DNA of 64,000 nt from Seohaeicola saemankumensis (GCF_020171285.1 NZ_JAIUZI010000012.1:124001-188000), one strand, 5' to 3'. Counted from the first letter of the stretch, positions 16,177-25,150 are shown. Program-made: numbers and translations. The notes: generated by a model from the letters alone, not told the origin.

Positions 16177-16940
16177 CGCGGTTCTCGGCCAACCTGGGGT
16201 TCCTCTGGACCGACAGACCCCTGCCAGAGGCGATCCGCGCCGCGGGTGCCGCCGGTTTCGACGCCGTGGAATGCCACTGGCCCTATGATGTGCCGCCCGA
16301 TCAGGTCAGGGCGGCGCTGGACGAGACCGGTCTGCCGATGCTCGGGATCAACACGCGGCGCGGCGATGTCGCGGCTGGCGAAAACGGCCTGGCCGCCGTG
16401 CCGGGTCGCGAACAGCAGGCGCTGGACGCGATTGCCGAGGCGGTCGATTACGCCACCGCTATCGGTGCGCGGGCGGTTCATGTGATGGCGGGAAACGCTG
16501 CGGGCGATACCGCCCACCAGGTCTTCCTCCGCAACCTGCGCGCCGCCGCCGATCTGGCGAAACCCCGGGGGCTCACAATCCTGATCGAACCGCTGAACCG
16601 GTTTGACGCGCCGGGGTATTTCCTGCGCGACACCGAACAGGCGCGGCGCATCATCGACGAGGCCGCCGGGGTCAATATCAAGCTGATGTTCGACTGCTAC
16701 CATGTCGGCCGGACCGAGGGCGATGTCGCCGCCCGGCTCGAAAACTTGATGCCGATCATCGGACACATCCAGTTCGCCTCGGTCCCGGACCGGGGCACAC
16801 CGGACCACGGCGATGTCGACTACGCGAAACTGTTCGCCCGGATCGAGGCGCTGGGCTGGGTCGGTCCCCTGGGGGCCGAATACAAACCCGCCGGACCGAC
16901 CGGTGCCTCGCTGGGCTGGCTCGCCGGTTTCCGCGCCTGA
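16173..16940 (+). CDS. otnI: 2-oxo-tetronate isomerase (hydroxypyruvate isomerase family)
   Basis: 255 aa TIM barrel of the xylose-isomerase-like superfamily. Metal-ligand motifs are visible: LIEPLNRFD (Glu), LMFDCYHVG (Asp), GHIQFAS (His/Gln) and GAEYKP (Glu). By operon and family it interconverts 2-oxo- and 3-oxo-tetronate between the LtnD and OtnK steps; glyoxylate-pathway Hyi is the alternative. The expected final enzyme, OtnC aldolase, is not in this window. Confidence 0.82.
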   Translation: MTRFSANLGFLWTDRPLPEAIRAAGAAGFDAVECHWPYDVPPDQVRAALDETGLPMLGINTRRGDVAAGENGLAAVPGREQQALDAIAEAVDYATAIGARAVHVMAGNAAGDTAHQVFLRNLRAAADLAKPRGLTILIEPLNRFDAPGYFLRDTEQARRIIDEAAGVNIKLMFDCYHVGRTEGDVAARLENLMPIIGHIQFASVPDRGTPDHGDVDYAKLFARIEALGWVGPLGAEYKPAGPTGASLGWLAGFRA

Positions 16941-16964
16941 CTGCCAGGACAGCGGGCGGCGCAA

Positions 16965-17627
16965 TCAGGACGCTGCCTGCAGGCCCGCCACCGCCGCGCG
17001 GGCCAGAACGGCCGACGCGGCGACGCCGTCGATCAGCGGAACCGCCGCGCGTTGCCCCAGTTCGGCTTTCAGCGGCGACATCCCCGCACAGCCCAGAATG
17101 ACGCAGCCCGCACCGTCCTTAACGCGGGCCGCCTCGATTTCCCGCGCGAGGTGGTCGACCGTATCCGGCGCGCCTTCGTCGATCACCAGCACCGGCAGGC
17201 CGCTGGCCCGGACCGAGGCGCGCAGCGCGGCAAAGCCCTGGGTCTCGATGTTGTCTTCGATCACCGGGATCGCGGCGGCGACCGATGTCACCACGGCAAA
17301 CCGCAGGCCAAGCAGAACGGCCATCATGTAGGACGCCTGCCCGATGCCCAGAACCGGACACTTCGCGGCGGCGCGCGCCTCCGCCAGACCGGTGTCGTCA
17401 AAGCAGGCGATGACAATCGCATCCGCGCCCAACGCGCCGGCCCGCGCGACGCAGTCCAGAACACCCGGCACCGCCGCCCGTCCGTCGGCCGGGCCCTCGA
17501 TGGCAGCCGGCCCGCCGCTGTTCGTCAGGCCCAGAACCTCGGCCTCCGGCAGCGCCTTCTGCGCGGTCATGACGATGGCGCGGGTCATGCTTCCGGTGGC
17601 ATTGGGGTTGATGTAGGCGATCTTCAT
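16965..17627 (-). CDS. Aspartate/glutamate/hydantoin racemase family protein
   Basis: 220 aa, HyuE-like. The start KIAYINPNATGSMT and the two catalytic-cysteine motifs IACFDDTGL (about 79) and VILGCAGMS (about 180) define the family. Members racemise hydantoins or amino acids without cofactor. It is the last gene of the ABC transporter operon (its start overlaps the permease stop by 4 bases), so its substrate is probably what that transporter imports. Confidence 0.85.
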   Translation of the reverse strand: MKIAYINPNATGSMTRAIVMTAQKALPEAEVLGLTNSGGPAAIEGPADGRAAVPGVLDCVARAGALGADAIVIACFDDTGLAEARAAAKCPVLGIGQASYMMAVLLGLRFAVVTSVAAAIPVIEDNIETQGFAALRASVRASGLPVLVIDEGAPDTVDHLAREIEAARVKDGAGCVILGCAGMSPLKAELGQRAAVPLIDGVAASAVLARAAVAGLQAAS

Positions 17628-18460
17628 ACGCCTTTTCCCGCATCCGACCCCAGCCGCGCCCGGCGCCGCCCCATGATCCAGACGCTCAGCAAAAAGGCGG
17701 CGATGATCACAAAGGAAAACGCCGTCGTCAGCGTCCCCAACGCATAGATCACCGGGGTGGTCACATTGGTGGTCATGCCAAAGATCTCCAGCGGCAGCGT
17801 GTTATAGCTGCCCGCCGTCAGCAGGGTGCGCGCGAATTCGTCATAGCTGAGCGTAAAGCCAAAGAGGGCGACGCCGATCAGTGAGGGCGCGATGATCGGC
17901 AGAACCACATGGCGCAGCGTCTGCCACGCCGTGGCCCCCTGGTCGCGCGCGGCCTCCTCATAGCTTTTGTCAAAACGGTTGAAGACCGCGAACATGATCA
18001 ACAGGCCAAAAGGCAGCGTCCATGTCAGCTGCGCGCCGAATCCGCTGGTGGCCCAGTGCACCTTCAGCCCGAGCTGGCTAAAGATCAGCCCGACCCCCAG
18101 TGAGATCAGGATCGACGGGATCACCAGCGAGGTGATCGCCGCATAAAACAGCAGGCCCGATCCGTAAAACCGCTTGCGAAAGGCGAGCCCGGCCATCACC
18201 GAAACGACCACGGTGGTGATCATCACCATCAGCCCCAGCCCGAAACTGCGGCGGAACGCGCCCCAGATATCGCCGACGGCCTGTTCCTGAAACAGGTCGC
18301 GGAACCAATGGGTCGACACACCGTTCATCGGAAAGGTCAGCCCGCCCTTGGGGCCCTGAAAGCTCAGGATGCCGATGGTCAGGATCGGCCCGTAGAGAAA
18401 CAGGACGAAGAAGCCAAAGAAGACGGCGAGCACGTAAAAGCTGCGGGGGCGTTTTTCCAT
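17624..18460 (-). CDS. ABC transporter permease (PotC type)
   Basis: 278 aa, six membrane helices. The inner-membrane component EAA loop is seen as EEAARDQGATAWQTLRHVVLPIIAPS (about 168-193). It pairs with the preceding PotB-type permease, 4 bases away. These transporters carry polyamines or related cations in characterised cases, but clusters with hydantoin racemase and GntR regulators may move other nitrogenous compounds. Confidence 0.9.
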   Translation of the reverse strand: MEKRPRSFYVLAVFFGFFVLFLYGPILTIGILSFQGPKGGLTFPMNGVSTHWFRDLFQEQAVGDIWGAFRRSFGLGLMVMITTVVVSVMAGLAFRKRFYGSGLLFYAAITSLVIPSILISLGVGLIFSQLGLKVHWATSGFGAQLTWTLPFGLLIMFAVFNRFDKSYEEAARDQGATAWQTLRHVVLPIIAPSLIGVALFGFTLSYDEFARTLLTAGSYNTLPLEIFGMTTNVTTPVIYALGTLTTAFSFVIIAAFLLSVWIMGRRRARLGSDAGKGV

Positions 18461-18464
18461 CGGT

Positions 18465-19322
18465 TTACAGTTCCTTGCGGATATTCACAAAGCGCAGCAG
18501 GATCGCGATCACGATCATGACCGTGCACAGCAGGACAACGGCGGTCGCGGCGGCAGAGGGGTATTGCAGCAGCCCGATATCGTTCGAGATCAGCCGCCCG
18601 ACGTTGGCGCGCTGCGATCCGGACATGAAGCGCACGGTGATGAAATCTCCCATGACCAGCGTCACGACAAAGATCGTGCCGATCATGATGCCGGGCTTGG
18701 TGAGCGGCAGAATGACATGAACCAGCGTCTGGAACCCGTTCGCGCCATTGTCGCGGGCCGCCTCCAGCAGCGATTTGTCGATCCGCATCATCGTGTTGAA
18801 AATCGGCACCACCATGAACAGCGTGTAGAGGTGCACAAAGGCGAGGATGACCGCGAAATCCGAATACAGCAGCCATTCCAGCGGTTCGTCGATCACCCCC
18901 CAGGATATCAGCGTCTGATTGGCGATGCCGTTGCGGCCCAGGAACGGGATCCAGGAAATCATCCGGATGATGTTCGAGGTCCAGAACGGGATGGTGCAGA
19001 CCAGGAACAGGGCGATCTGCATGGTCAGGCTGCGCACGTGGAAAGCCAGGAAATAGGCCACCGTGAATCCGATGGCAAAGGTCAGCGCCCAGGTGATGAA
19101 CGCGTATTTCAACGTCGCTCCGAACACGCGGTAGGTGACCGGTGACGAGAACAGGAACTCGTAATTGTCGAGTTGAAAGGCCGGGTAGATCGAGAACTCG
19201 GTCGCGCCCCAGAAACTGACGATCACGATCATCAGGATCGGCGCGATCAGAAACGCCGCGAGCACAAGAGCCAGCGGGCTCGCTTCGAGCCATCCGATCA
19301 AATGCCGGTTGCGCAATTGCAT
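18465..19322 (-). CDS. ABC transporter permease (PotB type)
   Basis: 285 aa from ATG 19322. An AGGAG lies 7 bases before this ATG, which is preferred to an upstream ATG at 19349 inside the leader. First helix is SPLALVLAAFLIAPILMIVIV; the EAA loop is LEAARDNGANGFQTLVHVILP. It forms the membrane channel with the PotC-type permease. The strong hairpin upstream (19401-19425) separates it from the binding-protein gene. Confidence 0.9.
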   Translation of the reverse strand: MQLRNRHLIGWLEASPLALVLAAFLIAPILMIVIVSFWGATEFSIYPAFQLDNYEFLFSSPVTYRVFGATLKYAFITWALTFAIGFTVAYFLAFHVRSLTMQIALFLVCTIPFWTSNIIRMISWIPFLGRNGIANQTLISWGVIDEPLEWLLYSDFAVILAFVHLYTLFMVVPIFNTMMRIDKSLLEAARDNGANGFQTLVHVILPLTKPGIMIGTIFVVTLVMGDFITVRFMSGSQRANVGRLISNDIGLLQYPSAAATAVVLLCTVMIVIAILLRFVNIRKEL

Positions 19323-19400
19323 CCTGTCACTCCTGCCAGGGCCGGACATGTCCGGTGTGCGTTGGTGGGGCGTGCCCGGCGGGCCCGCAGCCGAAAGGGG

Positions 19401-19425
19401 GCCGGCGCGCCTCGGGCGCGCCGGC
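19401..19425 (-). terminator. Perfect 11-bp hairpin after the binding-protein gene
   Basis: GCCGGCGCGCC and GGCGCGCCGGC are exact complements around a 3-base TCG loop, 8 bases after the stop of the binding-protein gene on the minus strand. There is no T-run, so partial termination or 3'-end protection of the binding-protein mRNA is more likely than full termination. Confidence 0.6.
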
Positions 19426-19433
19426 GGGGGCCA

Positions 19434-20705
19434 TCATGCGGCGATGAATTCGTTCCACTTGCGGACCATGTACTGGTTTTCGTCCATCACGGCGTTCCAG
19501 CAGGCGACGGCGCCCATGCGGTCATAGAACGACCCGCCGTCACGGGTTTCACCCGCCTTGGCCAGCGTGTCGCCGGTGGGCGAGGTGATGACGTCGGTGG
19601 CTTCCTTGCCCTCGAACCAGTAGCCCCACTCGTTGTCCGACATGAACTCTTTCGAGGTTTCCGGCACCGCCGAGTAGTAGCCCTGGCGCATCAGGTAGCC
19701 GCCGACCCAGCCCGACAGGTACCAGTTGATGTAGTCGTACGCCGCGTCCAGCTCCATGCCCGACAGCGACGACGACAGGCCGATGCCGCCGCCCCAGCTG
19801 CGGTAGCCCTCTTTCAGAGGCTGGTAGACGCAAGGAATACCGCGCGATTTCACGGCCGTAATTGCCGGCGACCACATCGACTGGATCACGACCTCTCCGC
19901 TCGCCATCAGGTTGACGCTCTCGTCAAAGGTCTTCCAGAACGCGCGGAACTGGCCGTTGCGCTTGGCCTCGGTAAAGATCGCCATGGTCTTGTCGATCTC
20001 TTCGCGGGTCATGTTGCCCTTGTCGCCATACTGGATCTCGCCCATCGCCTCGCAGACCATCGCCATGTCCATGATCCCGATGGACGAGATGTCGAGGATC
20101 GATGCCTTGCCCTTGAACTCCGGGTTCAGCAGTTCGGTCCAGCTCGAAATCGGGCGGCCGATCAGGTCGGGGCGGATGCCCAGCGTATCGGCGTTGTAGA
20201 TGGTCGGGATCAGGGTCATCCAGCCGGTTTCCTCCGAGGCAAAGGAGGTGCCGCCGGGGCCGTCGACAAAACCCACGCTATGCGGCGCGGTGCCCTGCGC
20301 GATGGTGCTTTCCGGGGTCAGCTTGCCACTGCGAAAGATGCCGACGATCTTGTCGTAATTTGCGATCTTCGAGGTATCCATGGCCTGCAGGTTGCCGGTC
20401 GGCCAGACCTTCTTGCAGATCCAGTATTCGATATCGGCGATGTCGAAACTGTCGGGTTGCGTCGCCGCGCGCTGGGTCACGCTGTCGGAATCCAGCGCCG
20501 TCATCTCCAGCGTAAAGCCGAGGTCTTCCTTCACCTTGTTGGCGACGTCGTTCAGGTTCGACACGCCGGTGCCGAACTGGCGCAGCACGATGTCCTTGGT
20601 GTCCTGCGCCCACAGCATCGGGGCGGGGAGGGTGCTTGCCGCGATGGCGGCGCCACCGGCCTTCAGCATGGATCGGCGGGTATAGCCTACTTTGGGTTTT
20701 GCCAT
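19434..20705 (-). CDS. Extracellular solute-binding protein, spermidine/putrescine (PotD) type, Tat-exported
   Basis: 423 aa. The N-terminus KVGYTRRSMLKAGGAAIAAS is a twin-arginine signal peptide, so it is exported folded. The mature part has the type-2 binding-protein fold with NDVANKVKEDLG and DAAYDYINWYLSGWVGGYL. It presents the substrate to the PotB/PotC-type channel. Ligand is unresolved; family members bind polyamines, amino-acid derivatives or opines. Confidence 0.88.
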   Translation of the reverse strand: MAKPKVGYTRRSMLKAGGAAIAASTLPAPMLWAQDTKDIVLRQFGTGVSNLNDVANKVKEDLGFTLEMTALDSDSVTQRAATQPDSFDIADIEYWICKKVWPTGNLQAMDTSKIANYDKIVGIFRSGKLTPESTIAQGTAPHSVGFVDGPGGTSFASEETGWMTLIPTIYNADTLGIRPDLIGRPISSWTELLNPEFKGKASILDISSIGIMDMAMVCEAMGEIQYGDKGNMTREEIDKTMAIFTEAKRNGQFRAFWKTFDESVNLMASGEVVIQSMWSPAITAVKSRGIPCVYQPLKEGYRSWGGGIGLSSSLSGMELDAAYDYINWYLSGWVGGYLMRQGYYSAVPETSKEFMSDNEWGYWFEGKEATDVITSPTGDTLAKAGETRDGGSFYDRMGAVACWNAVMDENQYMVRKWNEFIAA

Positions 20706-20766
20706 TGTCTTCTTCCTCTCTGTTGGATTGATGGGTGGGTCTGGGGCATCATCCCCGGCCAGGCCG

Positions 20767-21753
20767 TCAGGCCCGCAGACGGTGCAGGCTCCGGTCGTCC
20801 CAGCTCAGCCGGACCGCATCGCCGGGCGATTTCGGCGCTGCGAAAAATTCCTGCTCCGGCAACAGGGCCAGCACGTCCTCTCCGGCGTCGGTGCGGCTGG
20901 TGACGGCCACCGACGCGCCCTGGTACTCGACCGCGACGATGGTCGCCGCCGTGCCGTCCCGGGTATCGTCGCCTGCAAACCGGATGGCATCCGCGCGCAC
21001 GGTCGCCTTGCCACCGGGCAGGGCGATCACGTTGTGGCCGCCGATGAACCGGGCGACGAACTCGGTGCTGGGCGTGGCCCAGACCTCGCGCGCGGGGCCG
21101 GCCTGTTCGATGACCGCGTCGTTCATCACAACGATTTTATCGGCCAGCGCCAGCGCCTCGTCCTGCCCGTGGGTGACGTGGATAAAGGTGATACCCAGCT
21201 CGCGCTGCAGCTTCTTCAGCTCGGTCCGCATCCGGATGCGCAGGAACGGATCCAGCGCCGACAGCGGCTCGTCCAGCAGCAACACCTTGGGTTCGGTGAC
21301 CAGCGCACGTGCGAGGGCCACGCGCTGTTGCTGGCCGCCGGACAACTGGTCGGGCAGCCGGTCCGCGAGGTGGCTCATGTCGACCAGCGCCAGCATTTCG
21401 TCGGCACGCTTGTGGCGCGTCGGTTTGTCGGTGCCCTTCATCCGCAGGGAAAAGGCGACGTTGTCGCGCACCGACAGATGCGGAAACAGGGCATAGTTCT
21501 GAAACATCATCGCGGTGCCGCGCTGGGCGGGCGGCAGGGCAGATACGTCGTGCCCGTCCAGCAGGATAGAGCCTTCGCTGACATCCTCGTGCCCGGCGAT
21601 CATCCGCAGGGTCGAAGATTTGCCACAGCCCGACGGCCCCAGCAGGCAGACATAGCTGCCCGGTGCAAACACGTGGTTCAGGTTGCGCACGGCGACCGTG
21701 TCGCCATAGCGTTTGGTCAGGTGAACCAGTTCCAGATCGTATCCCGTGCGCAT
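20767..21753 (-). CDS. ABC transporter ATP-binding protein (PotA type)
   Basis: 328 aa from ATG 21753, preceded by GAGGG; the longer open frame upstream crosses the GntR promoter region and is not protein-like. Motifs: Walker A GPSGCGKSS (about 39-47), Q-loop FQNYALFPH, signature LSGGQQQR, Walker B VLLLDEPLSALD, H-loop HVTHGQDEA. A TOBE domain fills the C-terminal third. First gene of the minus-strand operon with binding protein, two permeases and racemase. Confidence 0.92.
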   Translation of the reverse strand: MRTGYDLELVHLTKRYGDTVAVRNLNHVFAPGSYVCLLGPSGCGKSSTLRMIAGHEDVSEGSILLDGHDVSALPPAQRGTAMMFQNYALFPHLSVRDNVAFSLRMKGTDKPTRHKRADEMLALVDMSHLADRLPDQLSGGQQQRVALARALVTEPKVLLLDEPLSALDPFLRIRMRTELKKLQRELGITFIHVTHGQDEALALADKIVVMNDAVIEQAGPAREVWATPSTEFVARFIGGHNVIALPGGKATVRADAIRFAGDDTRDGTAATIVAVEYQGASVAVTSRTDAGEDVLALLPEQEFFAAPKSPGDAVRLSWDDRSLHRLRA

Positions 21754-21896
21754 GCCGCCCTCTCGATGCGTGATGCAGTCAGGTGCAACGAAACCTGTCC
21801 CCAAGGGCAGGAATTTTCCGCGTCCAGGGCTGGTAAAACAGCAGTTGCACAATATTGGGGCGGTTCCGTTGCCGATGTGCACGAAAATGTGCGCAA

Positions 21897-21910
21897 GATT
21901 GTATACAATC
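21897..21910. promoter_or_regulatory. Palindromic GntR/FCD operator
   Basis: GATTGTATACAATC is a perfect 14-bp palindrome containing TTGTATACAA, which fits the T-N-G-T-N2-A-C-N-A pattern of FadR/FCD-type GntR operators. It sits between the divergent PotA-type gene (start 21753) and the GntR gene (start 22004), so one site could control both directions. Confidence 0.75.
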
Positions 21911-22003
21911 ATGTGTGCGACAGCCGCGCACGGCTTGGGTCTTGTCCATCCGGCTCCGAATCGAAATAACGGGACGGCAGCCGAAAGTGATGTGCGAGTT
22001 GTG

Positions 22004-22690
22004 ATGGACACGATAAAGACCCAGCAATGGACCAGCGACAGCGTCGCGGCGGATTTGGAACGTGCCATCCACGAACATCGGCTGCCGCCCGCGACCAAGC
22101 TGGGCGAAGACGAACTGGGCGATGCCTACGGGATCAGCCGCACCACGGTGCGCGCCGCCCTGCACGCGCTGTCCCACCGCCACCTTGTCGAACTCAGGCG
22201 CAACAGGGGCGCCTTTGTCGCCCAGCCCAGCGTTCGCGAGGCGCGCGAGGTGTTCGAGGCGCGCGCGCTGCTGGAACCGCGCACCGCGCGGTCCGCCGCC
22301 GAACGCATGACCGACGCCGCGCTGGACCTGTTACGGGCCAATATCGAGGACGAACACGCCGCTCTCGATGCCAACGAAAATGGCCGCGCCCTGTTCCTGT
22401 CGGGCCAGTTTCACGTCGAAATCGCGCGCATCGCCGATCAGACCACCATCGAAACCTTCATCTCCGAACTCATCTCGCGGTCGTCGCTGATCATTGCGCT
22501 CTATTGGCGGCGGCGGGCGGCGCTCTGCGAAACGCAGGCGCATCACGCCCTGCTCGACGCTTTCGCGCGGCGCGACGGCGACAGCGCCGAGCAGCTGATG
22601 AAAAACCATCTGCTCGATCTGGTGGCCTCGCTCGACCTGCGCAATGTCGCCCAGCCCGCGACCTCCCTGCGCGAGGCGCTCAACCGATGA
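22004..22690 (+). CDS. GntR-family regulator with FCD ligand domain
   Basis: 228 aa from ATG 22004. Winged HTH about residues 10-75 (LGEDELGDAYGISRTTVRAALHAL), then the all-helical FCD domain with metal-site residues in the FHVEIARIAD and LIALYWRRRAALCETQAHHALLDAF regions. It likely senses the compound carried by the divergent ABC transporter. Its stop overlaps the start of the GNAT gene (ATGA). Confidence 0.88.
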   Translation: MDTIKTQQWTSDSVAADLERAIHEHRLPPATKLGEDELGDAYGISRTTVRAALHALSHRHLVELRRNRGAFVAQPSVREAREVFEARALLEPRTARSAAERMTDAALDLLRANIEDEHAALDANENGRALFLSGQFHVEIARIADQTTIETFISELISRSSLIIALYWRRRAALCETQAHHALLDAFARRDGDSAEQLMKNHLLDLVASLDLRNVAQPATSLREALNR

Positions 22691-23520
22691 CCACCCCGTC
22701 CTTCCGCGTGGCAACCCTGCCCGAAATTCGCCTGATGCTCGACTGGGCCGCCGACGAGGGCTGGAACCCGGGACAGGAAGATGCCGAGGCCTTCCATGCC
22801 GCCGACCCGCAGGGCTTTTTCGTCGCCACGCAGGACGGGGTGCCCGTCGCGGCCATCTCGGTGGTCAATCATTCCGACGATTTCGCCTTTCTGGGGCTCT
22901 ACCTGTGCCGCCCCGCGTTTCGCGGCCGGGGGATCGGCTTTGCCCTGTGGAATTTTGCCCTGTCTCATTCCGAGGGCCGCACAATCGGCCTCGACGGCGT
23001 TCCCGATCAGGAGGCCAATTACGCCCGCTCGGGTTTTGTACTGACCGGGCGTTCCTGCCGGTTGCAGGGTACCCTTGCGCCGACCGAATTGCGCGCGCCG
23101 CTCGCAACGCCCGACGATCTCGCCGCGATCATCGACCTCGACCGCGCCGCGACCGGCGTCGACCGCCCGCGCTTTCTGACGGAATGGGTAGCAAACCGCC
23201 CGACGCGCAAGACCGTGCTGCTGCGCGATGCTAACGGCATTTCCGGCTTTGCCACCGCGCGGCTCTGCCGCGACGGTTGCAAGATCGGGCCGGTGGTGGC
23301 CCCCTCCGCGGCGGCGGGACTTGAGCTTGCCGGGCAGGCAGCGGCGGCGCTGGATCAGACAGAGGTCATCGTGGATGTGCCGGATGCCGATGGCGACATG
23401 GGCCGCCTGCTGGCAGACAGCGGCTTTGCCATGACCTTTTCGACCGCCCGCATGTACCGTGGCCCCGCACCGGTGGCCGGACCCACCCTGCAGGCGATCG
23501 CCACCATGGAACTGGGCTAG
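22687..23520 (+). CDS. GNAT-family N-acetyltransferase, YitH-like two-domain
   Basis: 277 aa. The N-terminal GNAT domain has the acetyl-CoA loop RGRGIGFALW (about 79-88) after LYLCRPAF. The second half (about 135-260) fits the degenerate C-terminal acetyltransferase domain of this subgroup. It is translationally coupled to the GntR gene. With a polyamine-type transporter opposite, acetylation of an imported amine is plausible but unproven. Confidence 0.82.
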   Translation: MTTPSFRVATLPEIRLMLDWAADEGWNPGQEDAEAFHAADPQGFFVATQDGVPVAAISVVNHSDDFAFLGLYLCRPAFRGRGIGFALWNFALSHSEGRTIGLDGVPDQEANYARSGFVLTGRSCRLQGTLAPTELRAPLATPDDLAAIIDLDRAATGVDRPRFLTEWVANRPTRKTVLLRDANGISGFATARLCRDGCKIGPVVAPSAAAGLELAGQAAAALDQTEVIVDVPDADGDMGRLLADSGFAMTFSTARMYRGPAPVAGPTLQAIATMELG

Positions 23521-23540
23521 CGCCCGACCCGGAGTAATCG

Positions 23541-23574
23541 GCGGGCGGCAGGGCCGATGCGCCCCGCCGCCCGC
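23541..23574. terminator. GC hairpin between convergent GNAT and YHS genes
   Basis: GCGGGCGGC and GCCGCCCGC pair over 9 bp around a 16-base loop, midway between two convergent stops (23520 and 23580). It may act on both strands. No T-tract is present. Confidence 0.4.
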
Positions 23575-23579
23575 GCGAG

Positions 23580-24065
23580 TTACAGGTCCCCGGCGGCCTT
23601 GTGCTGAATGCTCGGCCAGACTTCCTCGGCCTTGCGCAGCGTCTCCTCGCGGTTTTCCTTGTACTTGGCAAAAACCGCCGCGTTGACGAACAGGAACAGC
23701 TCGCCATCCACGATGTCGGCATAGCGCGGGTCGCCGTCCAGCTTCTTGCCCAGCGCCACGGCAAAGGCGCAGAACCCGCCGTATTGCGGCATGTAGGCGG
23801 CCGGATCGGCGGCAAAGGTTTCGGCGGTGGTTTCCGATGCAAAGTAATAGGCGACACCGTCGTGAACGACCGTGTGGGCGGCATCGCCCTTGGCAATGGC
23901 GTTCAGCGTGGACAGCGCCACCGTGTCGACCCCGCGCAGGGCCAGCGGCACGCCATCGAGCGTGGCGCCGGTGGTGACGTTGTATTCGTCCTCGGCAAGA
24001 ACCGGCGCGGCCAGGGCGATTATCGTGACCGAGGTCAGCAGGAGAGAGGTGGTCTTGGTGAACAT
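23580..24065 (-). CDS. Exported YHS-domain protein
   Basis: 161 aa from ATG 24065 (AGGAG 6 bases upstream). Sec signal peptide MFTKTTSLLLTSVTIIALAAPVLA. The mature part carries a YHS-like domain: DGVAYYFASETTAETFAADPAAYMPQYGGFCAFAVALGKK (split over about residues 70-110), usually a metal-linked periplasmic module. A single Cys (GGFCAF) is present. Function is not known; it is often seen with redox or metal proteins. Confidence 0.85.
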   Translation of the reverse strand: MFTKTTSLLLTSVTIIALAAPVLAEDEYNVTTGATLDGVPLALRGVDTVALSTLNAIAKGDAAHTVVHDGVAYYFASETTAETFAADPAAYMPQYGGFCAFAVALGKKLDGDPRYADIVDGELFLFVNAAVFAKYKENREETLRKAEEVWPSIQHKAAGDL

Positions 24066-24270
24066 GGGAATGCTCCTTTGGGTTGGGCCAGGTGCCTGGC
24101 GGTGATCCGCGGCGGCATGCCGTCGGAAAAAGGGATCTCGCCGGGCCACCACATCAGCGGCCCGCAACACGCGAGGATGTCAAAAGCCCGCCCCGGCACT
24201 GGAGGCAGTCGGGATGACCGGGGCGGGACGGGCGGCCGGTGCGTCGGGACCGCACGGATCGGCCGCGCCG

Positions 24271-24300
24271 GGCGGCAGCGGCAGGGCACCCGCTGCCGCC
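24271..24300 (-). terminator. Hairpin after the isochorismatase-like gene
   Basis: GGCGGCAGCGG and CCGCTGCCGCC are exact 11-bp complements with an 8-base loop, 4 bases past the stop at 24305. No clear T-run follows on the minus strand, so termination strength is uncertain. Confidence 0.5.
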
Positions 24301-24304
24301 GTGC

Positions 24305-25150
24305 TCACATGCCGTGGGCGGCCTTGATCGCGCGCACGGTGTTCTCGGTATTGTCCACGGCGCTGGCGATCATGCGGAAATTGGTGAGCGAGGCGGCATA
24401 GCCGTCGTAATGCTCGGTGATCGCACCGGCGGTGGCATCGGTGACGACCATCACCTCGAACCCGTCCTCAATCAGGCCGCGCATGTGGCTCTCGGTGCAC
24501 AGGTTGGACGACATGCCGCCCAGGATCACCTTGTCGATGCCCGCCTTGCGCAGCTGCAGCGCCAGGTCGTTGCTGTCGGGGCCATAGACCTTGTGCGGGC
24601 TGGTGACGACGACGTTGTCACCGTCGATATACGGCTTGTAGCGGTCCAGCCAGTCGGCGCCCGACCCCTCGAACCCGTCCAGCGTCAGCGCATGGGGCCG
24701 GTCGAACATGCCGATATTGTGCATCAGCGTTTCCAGCGTGCCCTCGAAATGCCATTCGTGGTCGTGTTCGTAATAATAATGCGGCGAGACAAAGACTGGC
24801 ATGCCGACCTCTTCGGCGACCCGGAACAGCGCCTCCAGGTTTTCGACGGTGCCGTTCTCGGTGATGCTCTGGCCGACCACGCCCCAGGTGACACCGTCGG
24901 GCGACAGGAAATCGACCTGCGGATCGGTGATCACGATGGCGGTGTTCGACGTCGTGATGTCAAAGCCGGGCATCGGCAGGCCGTCATTCACCGGCGGCAG
25001 CTTGGCCGATACGGCACGGGGCTGGGCATCCTGTGCGCCGGCGGGGCCGCCGGTCAGGCCCAGCACGACGGCGCCGGTGGCGATCATCGCGCCCGCGCCC
25101 AACAGCGATGCGACCAATGTCAGGCCAAGGCTTCTTGCGGGGGTGTTCAT
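24305..25150 (-). CDS. Isochorismatase-like cysteine hydrolase with N-terminal export/anchor segment
   Basis: 281 aa from ATG 25150 (GAGGA upstream). Residues about 8-38 form a hydrophobic signal or anchor (LGLTLVASLLGAGAMIATGA), so the enzyme should act outside the cytoplasm, which is unusual for the family. Catalytic residues are visible: Asp in VITDPQVDF, Lys in TSPHKVYG, and Cys in GMSSNLCTESHMRG. Substrates in the family include isochorismate, nicotinamide and N-carbamoyl compounds; none can be chosen here. It is divergent from an AraC regulator. Confidence 0.85.
   Translation of the reverse strand: MNTPARSLGLTLVASLLGAGAMIATGAVVLGLTGGPAGAQDAQPRAVSAKLPPVNDGLPMPGFDITTSNTAIVITDPQVDFLSPDGVTWGVVGQSITENGTVENLEALFRVAEEVGMPVFVSPHYYYEHDHEWHFEGTLETLMHNIGMFDRPHALTLDGFEGSGADWLDRYKPYIDGDNVVVTSPHKVYGPDSNDLALQLRKAGIDKVILGGMSSNLCTESHMRGLIEDGFEVMVVTDATAGAITEHYDGYAASLTNFRMIASAVDNTENTVRAIKAAHGM

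Noticed and set aside
19173..20903. Plus-strand open frame (576 codons) opposite the PotD-type gene
   Set aside because: Shadow of a Tat-exported binding protein with full family motifs on the other strand.
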